Source: Luscinia megarhynchos
Lineage: Eukaryota; Chordata; Aves; Passeriformes; Turdidae
Length of the DNA: 64,000 bases
Reading direction: 5' to 3'
Assembly: GCA_034336665.1 (NCBI GenBank)
Contig: JAPFBE010000074.1
Coordinates: forward strand, 62,001 to 126,000
The position numbers and the translations under genes are program-made. The notes beneath the pieces were generated by a model. The model ran no database searches and was not told the DNA's origin. It worked only from the letters and a program-made list of their open reading frames with translations. How positions within the stretch are numbered: the stretch's first letter is position 1; each line of letters begins with the position of its first letter. Below are positions 9,475 to 20,137 of this stretch, piece by piece.

Positions 9475-10728
9475 TGTCACGGTGTGACTTGGGTTTTGCC
9501 AATTTTAATATATTTAATTCCTTTTAGAGATAGGATTTAGGAATAGAGACAAGGCAGGCTCAAAACTTAAAAAGGTACAGGAAGAAATTTATTAATAGCA
9601 CAAAAAAAATTCAGAATAAGATTCCTAGATTGTTCCCTCTCCCTTCATTCCACATTTCTTACCAACAACATACAGAGAGAATACTTCAGTCAGTTATACA
9701 CTCAAATAATCAGTTCAGTTCACTTCAGAGAGAAAAGTCCCTTTTCTGGTTATGGCTTAGAGGGTGTCTTCACTTTTACAATCTACATCCGCCCAGGAAA
9801 ATATTGCAGATTACGACTCTCCTCCCATTTTTTCACAGTCCTTCCAGAGCTGTGCTATGGGTTATGTTACATACTTGGGGTACCACTTTTAAAGGCAGGC
9901 TGCTGAGAAACAAAATTCTCTTCATCTCCTTCTCTATCAAATGTCTCTCTTCATATTCCAGTCCCAGAACAGAGAGAGCTCCATTTCCCCGAGGCAAAAA
10001 GTCTTCTACTCAAGCATCCAAACCTCCCCAAGTATATTTCACAGTTTAAAGGAATTTTAGTGTAGTCGCAGTCCCCTTAGCCCACAAAAAAGGTTTTCAG
10101 CTACTTATCAGTTGCATCTTTTCAATCTCTTCCAATCAGGAACTTTATCTGCATTCCGCTGACCTCTGTAGTCTCCATGCTTCATTTCTTTTCATTCAGG
10201 GGAGCTCGGCAGATCGAGAATCTTATCCAGGCATTAAGAAGTTAAAATTATATCCAGATCGTGAAGAAAACCACATGGGCAGCTGAAGGCCTTTTCTGCC
10301 ACATGGGGAGGCGAGCCAAGCCAACCCGGCATGGCTGGGGACATGCGGCCGGGGCCACACGGCCGGTGCCAGGGCCATGGGGAGCCGGGGGCCACCAGGC
10401 CAGGGCCGGGGCTGCCCAGAGCCAGGCGGTCAGGGGAGAGCCGGGACCATGCGGCCGGGCCGTGCTGGGCCGGACTCCCCCCCCCCGATCCCGGAGCCAG
10501 GCCAGGGCCGGTGCCCCGGCCAGGGGCCACCTCACCCCCCGGCAGCCGGAAACCAAAAGACACAGCTGTTAACTTGATCCACCGTGATTTGTGAAAGCGA
10601 AATAACTTTTCATTGGTTTCCCAAGCTGTCCATCACCAAATCAGCTCCTCAATTTTTGCCAGCAGCCCACAGGGGAAGCTCCCAGAAACGAGAGTCCCTC
10701 CCACTCCCCAGCACTTGAAACCAACACA
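9475..10728 (-). repeat. L1 solo LTR, copy 2, inside E3 env
   Basis: 1254-bp minus-oriented copy: plus-strand TGTCACGG...CCAACACA. ATTAT flanks it (9470-9474, 10729-10733). The E3 env frame resumes after the right duplication, so L1 inserted after E3. The open frames over its GC-rich centre (10234-10594) are compositional. Confidence 0.9.
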
Positions 10729-10733
10729 ATTAT

Positions 10734-10830
10734 GTATTTTTATGGTTATTCCTTTTATTTTACAGTGTGTGCAAAAATTAATAGACAAGTCACTTAAGAG
10801 TGTATTTTTGGTTGAACAGAGCAGGAGAGG
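10734..10830 (+). pseudogene. env: E3 env membrane anchor and tail
   Basis: Continues the env frame after L1: a hydrophobic segment (IFMVIPFILQC) and VQKLIDKSLK, the usual anchor and start of the cytoplasmic tail. AGGAGAGG just before the 3' LTR may be the polypurine tract. Confidence 0.65.
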
Positions 10831-11155
10831 TATAGGGAATAAAACAGAGTGTACAATGGAGCTAATAGAGGGGTCTGATATTTTAGGCCTGATCTAGCAG
10901 AAACCATGGGAGGCACAGACAGAGATAAATGCTCCCTCGGACAAGAAGTGACCAAGAAACATGTTTTAAAATTTTGTGATAAGGTTACCAGGTGACGTGA
11001 TGTCATGAAGAATGTGTAACCAATGGGAAATTGTTACCAAAAATATAACCTTATATAAGTGCCATACAAGTAAAACCCAGTATAAATGCCTTGTATACTC
11101 AATAAAATCGGCTTTTGATCCAAACTCGAATGTCCCTCCCTCTCCATTGCCAATA
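10831..11155 (+). repeat. E3 3' LTR
   Basis: 325-bp partner of 6596-6919 with the same TATATAAG and AATAAA spacing. TATGTA follows at 11156-11161. Confidence 0.8.
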
Positions 11156-11217
11156 TATGTATATAGTTGGAAGGTGTAGTATCTGGGCATGAGGAGATGG
11201 TATAGAATAAAGGCTGG

Positions 11218-11600
11218 ATACTGTCCTGGTTCCAGCCAGGACTGGCATTTTTTTGCAGTAACCAGGAGAGGGCATGGCTAGGACCTGGAGATTATTTTAT
11301 ACCACCTTACATCATTTTCCAAGAAGGGGAAAGGACTCCTTTTCTGGTTGGTAGCATGGTGGAGGGTCGGGTACTATCCAGGGTTTCTGCAGGGTGAGCA
11401 ATCACTGTGAGTTGTTCACCTCTTTTTCTTGTACACTCGGTCATTAGTATTGTTGCTCTTACTGTTCATTGTCTTATTTCATTGTTGTTTGCAGTAAATT
11501 GTTCCATCTCAATTAGTGATCTTTACCTTAGGTGCTTCCAATTCTCCTCTTCAGCCAGATGCAGGGGGAGGGAGAGGAGGAAGGATTAGTGAGCAAGCAA
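11218..11600 (+). repeat. Degraded ERVL-type LTR fragment
   Basis: Starts CTGTCCTGGTTCCAGCCAGG, the termini-like opening common to avian ERVL LTRs, and ends in a purine-rich GGGGGAGGGAGAGGAGG block followed by GTGAGC. No matching second LTR or target duplication was found. Confidence 0.45.
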
Positions 11601-12044
11601 TGCCTGATTTGAAGTGTTTCGGTGGGAACACTAAATTTGGGAATACCATTCCTAAACCATTACACATGTGGTTATTTCACCTCCTAAATTGCTCAAGAGT
11701 TTGTAGAAACTGTACCACATTTTTAACAAAGATGCATCCTAGATCACTGGCACATTTAGGGAATGCACAAGGCAGACTAATTTTCTTTAATAGGAGCTAC
11801 TGGAGAAAAAGTCTTTCCAGGCTGACTTCTATGACACATTTGAGGGCCATTCAAGAACTACTAGGAAAACTAAAATTTGTCTTGGTCAGGAAAATTAATC
11901 CACAAACATGAGAGGTTTATGTCCCAAAAGGAGACAGAGGAGTCCTTTTACTTTATTTGAATAAAGGGAGAGGCCATGGGGCATTCCCCTGGGATGTCTC
12001 AGATTTTTGGAGGATGTGGAGATCCAAAATAAGTTTTCCCAGCT
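11601..12044. other. Unassigned stretch
   Basis: A frame to 11911 is open but matches no domain I recognise. The region may be retroviral, because it lies between two LTR scraps, but I see no motif in it. Confidence 0.3.
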
Positions 12045-12350
12045 AAGAATTGTAACCACTGTTCGGTTCCCTAAGCCTTCTCACTGTCCGTTAACCCTTA
12101 GGTCACTCCCACCCTAATTCCCTGTTGGTCTTTTACTCTAGCCCATCCCTGTAGCACCCTGTGTTATTTAGTAATTGGTCCCTGGGGCTTTCCCCGCCCT
12201 GCTTATCCCATGTATTTTAGCCTGGACCCTCGGAGCTCCGGGGCCTTTGTTCCCTGAAACCCAAACTATGCGTGGCTAAAATAAACATCTTTGAAAACCC
12301 TGCAAAGGCCTTCCTGCTCTTTCACCCCAAGCAACATCATAAAAGCAACA
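12045..12350 (+). repeat. Diverged LTR related to the E2 LTR
   Basis: The stretch GGTCACTCCCACCC, GTAATTGGTCCCTG, CTGAAACCCAAA, AAATAAACATC, CCTGCAAAGGCC and TTCACCCCAA follows the minus-strand order of 604-1023, ending in GCAACA like that LTR. The 5' part is lost or too diverged. It is plus-oriented and contains an AATAAA (about 12282). Confidence 0.65.
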
Positions 12351-12928
12351 GGAGGATTCCGCCTCCATTTTATCTTATTTTTCTGGCTGCATTTCCCTCT
12401 CTATTTCCCCATTGGCTGAGGTCCTTGAGAGGTACAGACTTCCCAGAACGCCTGATACCTAAGATTCCCCTCTAATGTATAACCCTCCCTTTTAATTTTT
12501 AATTCTTAGAGAATTCATGGGTTTTCCCCATTACTTCTTTCATATTTCAATATCCAATCTCATTTATCAGCAAACCTACAGTTTGTGAAGGCAAATATCT
12601 TTTTCCATGCATCAATCAGTGGAATCCATCTCATTGTTCCTTTTATCTCTTAGTGCTAGCCTTATCTACCAGCAGATCCACAGCTTGTTTCTAAAGACAA
12701 ATCCAATATTCCTCTCATCTCCAACAAGCTACAGACAAAGTTTCACGATCAATTCTGACTTCTCTGGTATATAAAATCAGTTAACTTCTACTAGAAGCTA
12801 TATACCCTCTGGGGTTTATATAGAATATGTCGCAATTAATGATTTACTTTCTTTTTCTCCACAGTTTAATACCTGGATGCAGAGCAGCATTATCCCTTTT
12901 ACACCTTGTTTTCTTTCTTCCTCAGTGA
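12351..12928. other. Unassigned AT-rich stretch
   Basis: No coding frame, RNA gene, long repeat or LTR end was recognised. Confidence 0.3.
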
Positions 12929-13344
12929 GTGACCTGCATTGTCCCACAAAGGATGGCACACTTGGGTGTGCTCAAGGTATCAAGACTGTCAGTGAACTTT
13001 GTCATGTCAGAGACGGTGCCGTGGTTTAGGGCAAATTTGGGAGGAAACCTCCAAAGGGGTCCCTCTAGAAAGCAAATTCAAGCGACCCCCTCCCCCAACC
13101 TGTTTGGGAGATAAACGTCCTTTGAGAAAAGTGGAAAAAACTGTTTATTTAGCAAAGTACTCACAAACACGAAAAAATGAATAATATTAAACAATGGAAC
13201 CTCTCATTCTGAAGAGATGGAAAATTCAGAGTCCTTTTCGTGGGATGTAGCTCAGCTTGCTCAGTCTCTTATCAGTCCCTCCTGCACTGGAAAATGCCAT
13301 GTCACAGACCCCAGTGGGGCATTATTTAGTAACTAAGGCTTCCC
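12929..13344 (-). repeat. Possible minus-strand LTR fragment
   Basis: The minus strand contains GCTAAATAAACAG (AATAAA signal, about 13152-13160) preceded by a compact GC-mixed block, which resembles the R/U5 part of an avian LTR. The termini are not defined and I found no second copy. The short plus-strand frames here carry no domain. Confidence 0.3.
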
Positions 13345-14102
13345 TGTTACATCTCCCTCAACAACATCCAATCTTTTTTAAACATATCCAGGTATGGTGA
13401 CGTCACCACCTCCTCAGGCAGACAATTCCAGTACTTTACCACCCTTTCCATAAAAAACTTTTTCCTAACATCCAACCTAAATTTCCCTTGGCACAGCTTG
13501 AGACTGTGTCCTCTGGTTCTGTCAGTTGCTGCCTGGAAATAGAGATCAACCCCCACCTGACTATAATCATCTTTCAAAAGGGAAGTTGTAGAGAGTGATA
13601 AGGCCACCTCTGAGTCTTCTTTTCTCCAGGCTGAACAACCGCAACTCCCTCAGTCATTCCTCATAGGACTTGTCTTCCAAGGCCCTCACTAGCCTTGTTG
13701 CCCTCCTCTGGACGCACTCAAGCGTCTCAATGTCTTTCCTAAACTGAGGGGCCCAGAACTGGACATAGTACTCAAGGTGCAGCCTCACCAGTGCAAATTA
13801 CAGGGGAAGAATGACTTCCCTGGTCCTGCTGGCCACACAATTTCTGATATAGGCCAGGATGTTGTTTGACTTCTTGACCACCAAGGCACACTGCTGGCTC
13901 ATGTTCAGTCAGCTGTCAACCAGTATCCCCGGGTCCCTTTCTGCCTGGGCACTGTCCACCCACACCATCCCCAGCCTGTAGCATTGCAGGGGGTTATTGT
14001 GGCCAAAATGCAGGACTCGGCACTTGGACTTATTAAACTGCATCTTATTGGACTCTGCCCATCTATCCAACCATTCCAGGTCTCTCTGCCGAGCCCTCCT
14101 AC
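13345..14102 (-). pseudogene. CR1 LINE piece 4: C-terminal reverse transcriptase ORF
   Basis: The minus-strand translation gives the end of CR1 ORF2: LEWLDRWAESNKMQFNKSKC, FGHNNPLQCYRLG and, with frame breaks, RTRGHSLKLCQGKFRLDVRK and FFMERVVKYWNCLPEEVV. This is the region after the polymerase core of the CR1 reverse transcriptase. It continues across the E4 insertion into 20737-21450. The typical ATTCTATG tail repeats are not seen at 13345, so the 3' end is eroded or cut. Confidence 0.9.
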
Positions 14103-14742
14103 TGTCCTGGGTTAGTGTTATGACTACTCCTCTCCCTGCCACCCCCCCCGCCCCGCCACCTTTCTGTCTGCACGGAGCTGCTGCCTCCGTGGCCGTTCCT
14201 CCCCCGCCCCGGCAGGCGCCCGGCTGCTGGGCTGCTGCTGGCTTGCTGCTTTTGCTGCTGCTGCTGCTGGCCTGCTGCTGCTGCTTTTGCTGCTGCTTTT
14301 GCCGCTTTGGCTGCCACTCTTCCCCTAGCTTTTGCCCCAGCTTCTCCTGCCCCCAGCTGCTCCCTCTTTCTCTCTCCCTTCTTTCCCTCATCCTGAAAAT
14401 CTGCACCGGCTCCGGACGGAGGGATCTGAACATTAGAGACTGCCTCTGGAAGCCTGCCAAAGAAGCTTTGCACTCTTCCCAGAAGGGACTGACCGAGCTC
14501 GTCCATCCTCACTCACCTTGGTAAAAACGTTTTGTGTCATCTGGGAATTGTCCTTTCCTAGTGCTGGGAAGTGGTTTTTTTCTGTGTGTTTGTTAAAATA
14601 AACAAGTTTTTTCCACTTTTTTCCCTCGAAAAAAGTTCTTTCCAAACCCGGTAGTGGGAGGGGGAAGGAATTCTGGGGGTTTATTTTCCTAGGAAGAATC
14701 CTTTGCGAAATATTTCCCGTAAATTTGTCCAAAACCAGGACA
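14103..14742 (+). repeat. E4 5' LTR
   Basis: 640-bp LTR, TGTCCTGGG...CCAGGACA with inverted ends. It has a CTG/Leu-codon-like repeat region (14220-14310), an AATAAA (about 14598) and a 3' part close to the E8 LTRs. It shares some A-for-G changes with the 3' LTR (for example the GAAAAAAG block at 14628) but lacks most of the edits seen there. Long frames over the CTG repeats are artefacts. Confidence 0.9.
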
Positions 14743-14747
14743 AATCT

Positions 14748-14765
14748 TGGCGCTCAACATTAGGG
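14748..14765 (+). other. E4 primer binding site
   Basis: TGGCGCTCAACATTAGGG lies five bases inside the 5' LTR. E8 has TGGCGCCCAACATTAGGG at the same place. The first ten bases of the E8 site resemble a tRNA-Lys type site; the rest diverges, so the primer is uncertain. Confidence 0.6.
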
Positions 14766-14837
14766 GCACGAGGAAGTGGAAAAAACTTTATTACCTTGTA
14801 ACTGTGTATTGGTATAGATTTATAATGTTTTTTGGGA

Positions 14838-16795
14838 TGGAAGCTGGTATGTGGTTTTGAATACTAGGGTTTTTTGAGGTTTTAATACCTCTCTGGTCTC
14901 TGGGGTTATTTTCCTATCCGGAAATAGCTCCAGTAGTGTCCCTTATTTGTAGTTTTTATAATAGAGAAATAATAACCAAAATATTTATCGGACTGGGCTT
15001 AGTTGCGATGGCTTGTAAGAGGTTTATAAAGATGATGGAATCGGTTCCAGGGATATCTTCTGAATCCTGGTTATGGATATGCACTCAGTTTGTTAGAGGA
15101 GAAGAGGGGGAGGAGGCTTTTCAGCCTTTGCTTTCCTTTGTCTCCTCTGAATTTTTTACCTCTTTATTAGAAAATGTGCAGGTTTCCCTGAATACTAAAG
15201 AGATTATCTTTCTGATGTTTAATTTAGTAAGCTTTTTATACACTGTTTTCAGTTTATATAAAATGAGAGCTGAGATTTCTAGAAGGGCTGGTGTAACTCC
15301 TGATTTAGGAGCAAAGCAAAATGTGAAGAGTCCTGAATGGTGTAAAAAATGGCAGGACCTGGGCCAAATGTTAAAAGAATTTTCTGATCCTATAGTTTGG
15401 AACTTTCCACAGGAGAAAATTCAAAACCCAGCTGAGGTGGTAAAATATTTGAAAAAAAAGTGCCATGATAACCCTAAAGAAAAAAAGATCACTGCAGTGA
15501 GCTGGGCCCTGGTGTGTGCTTATCGTAGCCTTTTAGATAGTGTAGGACCACAGACAGCACACAGGGAACACGGAGATAGATTAGTTACCATCCCAGTGAC
15601 TCAGGATGTAGTAAACACTCCAGACTTGAAGACAGAGGTGAAATTAGATAATAAGCTTCAACCAATAGCCGTGGCTACTAGCACCAGAAGTGGAAAGTGC
15701 ACAAAGAAGACCGATCGGCCTGTAAATGATGATGATGAGGATGCAGGAAAATGACCCTCAACGCCTCCTGATATAAAATCAAAAGTAAAAACAACTAGTG
15801 TGAAATCAGAGACTAATAATGAGTCCCTTTCCCTAAAGGATCTTCGTGGTCTCAGGAAGGATTATACAAGATGACCCGATGAGTCCATAATTAGTTGGCT
15901 GGTCTGGCTTTGGAATGCGGCAGGCAAGGCTACCATCCTGAATGGCACTGAAGCAAGACACCTGGAATCCCTGTCACATGATCCTGTCATCAATCAGAGA
16001 ATGATGAGGGAGACTAACCCTCAAAGCCTCTGGGCACGGGTTTTAGACAGTGTGGCACAAAGATATCTGTGTGCCGATGACCTATATATGCAACAAACCT
16101 GATAGAAAACCATGGAGCAAGGGATCCAACAATTAAAGGAAATGGCAGTAGCAGAGATCATTTTTTCAGAGGATATAACAACTAGAAATCTGGACCTGGT
16201 CCCATGCACACCGGTAATGTGGAAAAAACTTGTGAGACTCGGGCCATCTGAATACGCCTCTGCCTTAGCAATAATAAACCGGGAAGAGGTACATGAGACA
16301 GTTCTTGATATGGCTAAGAAGCTTCGAGCCTATGCGAATGCTGTGCATGGCCCAACACATGCCAAAATCGCAGCCGTGAAAACACGCTTGCAGAACTTAG
16401 AGGACAAGATAAAGGAAAATCATAAGAGGCTCAGGGAGGAAATTAAAAAGGACCTCCTCCAAATTTCAGCTGTGCAAATTAGACGTCCTAGTATCTAACG
16501 CAGACATTTCCCCGATGGGGAGAGGAGGTATACTCCTCGAGCCGAGTTGTGGTTTTTCTTACAGGATTCTGGAGAGAACATGAGGAGATGGGATGGGAAG
16601 CCTACGGCTGCTCTGGCACAACAGGTGCGTGATCTAAAAAAAGGCAAGATTAAAAGAGGAAGTTCCGCCAAAATGAGAGCCGCTCCTGTTTCCCGTAGTC
16701 AAAATGCCAAACATGATAATGATAATAACATGTCTAACCCTCTTGAGAGAACTTCTAAAACCTATGCCCCGGAAAAGAAGAATAATCAGGCTTAA
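14838..16795 (+). pseudogene. gag: E4 gag
   Basis: The longest open part (14936-15754) has hydrophobic N-terminal segments, a mixed helical region and an acidic end (NDDDEDAGK). A second open part (16112-16498) holds a capsid-like helical block (LGPSEYASALAIINREEV, VHGPTHAKIAAVKTRLQ) and a coiled-coil-like LQNLEDKIKENHKRL. A basic stretch follows (16547-16795). No CCHC knuckle was seen. Stops between the parts are largely at edited codons. ERVL-type Gag would form the particle core; this copy is dead. Confidence 0.75.
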
Positions 16796-16849
16796 AGGGG
16801 CCCTGCCTCTAGCCAGGGTGAGGCGAGGGAGAACCGTGTTTTTTGGACT

Positions 16850-17038
16850 GTGTGGATTCGGTGGCCTGGCACATCAAAACCACTGAAGTATAAAGCTTTA
16901 GTGAATACAGGAGCACAGTGTACGATAATTCCATCAAGATATGTGGAGAAAGAATCCGTTTTTATTGCTGGTGTGACAAGTGAATCGCAGGAGTTTACCA
17001 TAGTAAAAGCTGAAGTGAGTTTAACTGAAAAAGAGTAG
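16850..17038 (+). pseudogene. pro: E4 protease
   Basis: The aspartic protease core reads LVNTGAQCTIIPSRY. The catalytic Asp of the usual D-T/S-G triad is Asn (AAT at 16904-16906), as expected from a G-to-A change. It stops at 17036-17038. It would have processed Gag-Pol. Confidence 0.8.
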
Positions 17039-17053
17039 AAGAAACATCTTATT

Positions 17054-18062
17054 GTGACTGGTCCAGGGGCCCCATGTATTTTGAAAATAAATTACCTCAA
17101 AAGTGAGTATTTTAAGGACCCAAAAAGACTTAAGTGGGCATTTAAAATAGCTGCTGTAATGTCAAAGCACATTCGGCAACTGAATACCTTGCCTAGACTA
17201 TCTAAAAATCCAATTACTGTAAGACTTCTGAAAAGGGAAGAGCAAAGAGTACCAATTGCCACTTCAGTAGTACATCGCCGGCAATATAGGACAACTCGAG
17301 ATGCTGTGATCCCCATCCATAAGTTGATTCGGGAGCTGGAGAGCCAAGGGGTGGTTAGCAAAACCCACTCACCCTTCAACAGCCCCATCTGGCCTGTGCA
17401 CAAGCCTGACGGAGAATGGAGACTGACTGTGGACTACCGCGCATTAAATAAAGTCACCCCACCGCTGAGCGCTGCCGTGCCGGACATGCTGGAACTCCAG
17501 TACGAGCTAGAGTCCAAGGCAGCAAGGTGGTATGCCACCATTAACATTGCCAATGCGTTTTTCTCCATTCCTTTAGCTGCAAAGTGCAGGCCTCAATTTG
17601 CTTTCACCTAGAGGGGCGTGCAGTACACCTGGAACCGACTGCCCCAGGGGTGGAAACACAGTCCCACCATCTGCAATGAGCTAATCCAGGCTGCACTAGA
17701 AAAGGGTGAGGCTCCAGAACATTTGCAGTACATCGATAACATCATTGTGTGGGGAAATACAGCAGAAAAAGTGTTTAAAAAAAAAAAAAATTATCCAAAT
17801 CCTCCCGGAATCCGGTTTTGCCATTAAAAAGAGTAAAGTTAAAAAACCTGCTCGTGAGTTCCAGTTCCTAAAAGTAATGTGGCAAAATGAAAAACGTCAA
17901 ATTCCCACTAATGTTATTAACAAAATCACAGCTATGTCTCCACCCACTAACAAAAAAAACCCCACAAGCTTTCTTAGGTGCTATAGGCTTTTAAAAAATT
18001 CACATCCCGGAGTACAGTCAGATTGTGAGCCCTCTTTACCAGGTCACTCGGAAGAAGAATGA
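17054..18062 (+). pseudogene. pol: E4 reverse transcriptase
   Basis: Fingers and palm: LIRELESQGVVSKTHSPFNS, WPVHKPDGEWRLTVDYRALN, the first catalytic block as TINIANAFF, then LPQGWKHSPTICNELI. The YxDD box reads YIDN (AAC at 17738-17740), so the second metal-binding Asp is lost by a G-to-A change. A stop at 17609-17611 and an A-run (17778-17790) with a frameshift also interrupt it. The thumb/connection part continues to about 18060. Confidence 0.88.
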
Positions 18063-18099
18063 TTTCCATTAGGGCCCTGAACAACAGCAAGCCGTCGCC

Positions 18100-19090
18100 C
18101 AAATTAAACAAAAAATCGCCCATGCAGTAGCTCTTGGCCCAGTTAGGAAGGGGCCAAATGTGAAGAATGTGCTCTACTCTGCAGCCGGGAACCACGGTTT
18201 GTCTTGGAGTCTGTGGCAGAAGGTGCCTGGTGAGACCCGAGGCCGACCCCTGGGATTTTGGAGCAGAAGTTACAGAGGATCGGAAGGCAACTATACCCCA
18301 ACAGAGAAGGAAATCTTGGCCGCCTATGAGGGAGTCCAAGCTGCTTCAGAAGTGATCGGCACAGAAGCACAACTCCTCTTGGCACCCCGAATGCCAGTGC
18401 TGAGGTAAATGTTCAGCGGAAAGGTTCCCTCCACCCACCATGCCACCAGTGCCACATAAAGCAAGTGAATTGCCCTCATCACTCAGCGCGCCCAAATTGA
18501 AAAACTCAATCGCCCCGGGATTTTAGAAATAATTACAAACTGGCCAGAAAGTGAAAAATTCAGTGTCACGGATAAAAAAGAAAAACCAGTAACCCGGGCT
18601 GAAGAAGCTCCACCATACAGCCAGCTACCGGCAGAAAAAGCACGTCAAGCTCTATTCACCAACGGTTCTTGTCGCATCGTAAAAATAAAACGGAGGTGAA
18701 AAGCAGCTGTATAAAGCCCGACACGACGGGTCGCAGAAGCCACTAAAAGAGAAGGCGAATCAAGTCAGCTTGCTAAACTTAAAGCTATTCAACTGGCCCT
18801 AAACATTGCAAAAAGAGAAAAATGGCCGAAACTCTATGTGTACACTGATTCCTAAATGGTGGCCAATGCTCTGTGAAAATGGTTATAAAAATAGAAAAAG
18901 GCGAACTGGCAGCGCAGAGAAAAACCAATTTAAGCTGCTGAAAAATGAAAAAACATCGCTACTCGGTTAAAAAAACTACCTGTAAAAGTTCGCCATGTAG
19001 ATGCCCATGTCCCCAGAAGTAGAGCAAATGAAGAGCAACAAAACAATCAGCAGGTAAATCAGGCTGCAAAAATAAGGGTGTCTAAGATAA
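18100..19090 (+). pseudogene. pol: E4 RNase H domain
   Basis: The frame 18160-18408 carries LGFWSRSYRGSEGNYTPTEKE, the start of an ERVL RNase H region. Further on, the TDS block is followed by TAA (18853-18855) where E8 has TGG (53327-53329). HVDAHVPRSRAN (about 18990-19025) is preserved as in E8. Dense G-to-A stops make it non-functional. Confidence 0.8.
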
Positions 19091-19099
19091 ATCTTGACT

Positions 19100-19925
19100 G
19101 GGAGCACAAGGGAGAGTTGTTCCTAGCACGATGGGCCCATAATGCCTCAGGCCAGCAGGGTAGAGATGCCACCTATAAGTGAGCACGAAACCGAGAAGTA
19201 AATCTTACCATGAACAGCATAACACAAGTTATTCATGACTGTGACACGTGCGCTGCCATCAAGCAGGCCAAGCAAGTGAAGCCCCTCTGGTATGGTGGAC
19301 GTTGGTCCAAGTACAAGTACGGAAAGGCTTGGCAAAATGATGACATCACACTGCCTCAAACTCGCCAGGGTAAACGTTATGTGCTGACCATAGTGAAAGC
19401 CACCACCGGCTAGTTAAAAACCTACCCTGGGTCCCATGCTACTGCTCGAAACACCATCTTAGGCCTGAAAAAGCAGGTCCTTTAGAGGCATGGTACCCCT
19501 GAAAAGATTAAGTCAGACAATAAGACTCATTTTAAAAATAACCTCTTCAACACCTGAGCTAGGAAACACGATATTAAGTGAGTGTACCACATCCCTTACC
19601 ATGCACCAGCTGCGGGTAAAGTGAAAAAATACAATAGATTGTTAAAAACCACCTTGAAAGCATTAAGTAAAGAGTCTTTTAAAAACTAAGAACAACATCT
19701 AGCAAAGGCTACTTGGTTAGTTAACACCAGAGGTTCCATCAACCGAGCAGGTCCTGCCCAGTCTAACTTCCTTAATATAGTGAATAAAAATAAAGTCCCA
19801 GTGGCCCAAGTTAAAAGTTTGTTAAAAAAGGCAGCATGAGTTAATCCTGCCTCAAGTACAAGCAAACCCATTCGTGGAATTGTCTTTGCTCAAAAACCAG
19901 AATGTACGTGGTAAGTAATGCAAAA
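19100..19925 (+). pseudogene. pol: E4 integrase
   Basis: Aligns codon by codon with E8 53590-54376. The zinc-binding His/Cys block is recognisable (DCDTCAAIKQAKQ at about 19240). The position after GKV, Gln in E8, is Lys (AAA AAA) here, which suggests an ancestral GAG (Glu) followed by editing. Several TGG codons are TAG or TAA. Integrase would insert the viral DNA; this copy cannot. Confidence 0.82.
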
Positions 19926-20137
19926 AAATAAAACAACACGATGTGTACCTCAGAGAAATCTAATTGTGAAGTAAGACAAAAAAATTAAAGTCAGTGTTAA
20001 AGGCCTAAGTAAGTAAAATGAAAAGAAACGTCTAAGTATTAAAGGTTTAAGCAAGTAAATAAAAGCTTTTACATTGTATAGTAGAGTATATATCCCAATC
20101 GTGTGTCCATGTTCACAATGTAAAATAAGGGGTGAAA

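Larger units (their letters stand above)
6596..11155 (+). mobile_element. E3: pol-less provirus (gag, dUTPase/protease, env)
   Basis: Two LTRs of 324-325 bp are flanked by TATGTA at 6590-6595 and 11156-11161 (6-bp duplication). Between them lie matrix-coding sequence (7061), a zinc-knuckle fragment, a dUTPase-like plus truncated protease block and an env relic. Reverse transcriptase, RNase H and integrase are absent: the protease end and the env start are only about 30 bp apart. An L1 solo LTR (9475-10728) interrupts env. The duplication length, dUTPase and CCHC knuckle point to class II. LTR divergence is visibly higher than in E5 or E7, so it is older. Confidence 0.85.

Noticed and set aside
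11516..11911. 131-codon plus frame as a host gene
   Set aside because: No domain, no conserved start context, and LTR scraps on both sides. Kept as unassigned.
13909..14460. 183-codon minus-strand frame
   Set aside because: It joins antisense E4 LTR sequence (Gln/Ala/Lys runs from CTG repeats) to the CR1 reverse transcriptase frame across the insertion point, so it is not a gene.
17778..17790. A-run as a programmed frameshift in E4 pol
   Set aside because: The run lies mid-reverse transcriptase and owes its length to edited G residues. No alternative frame continues usefully.
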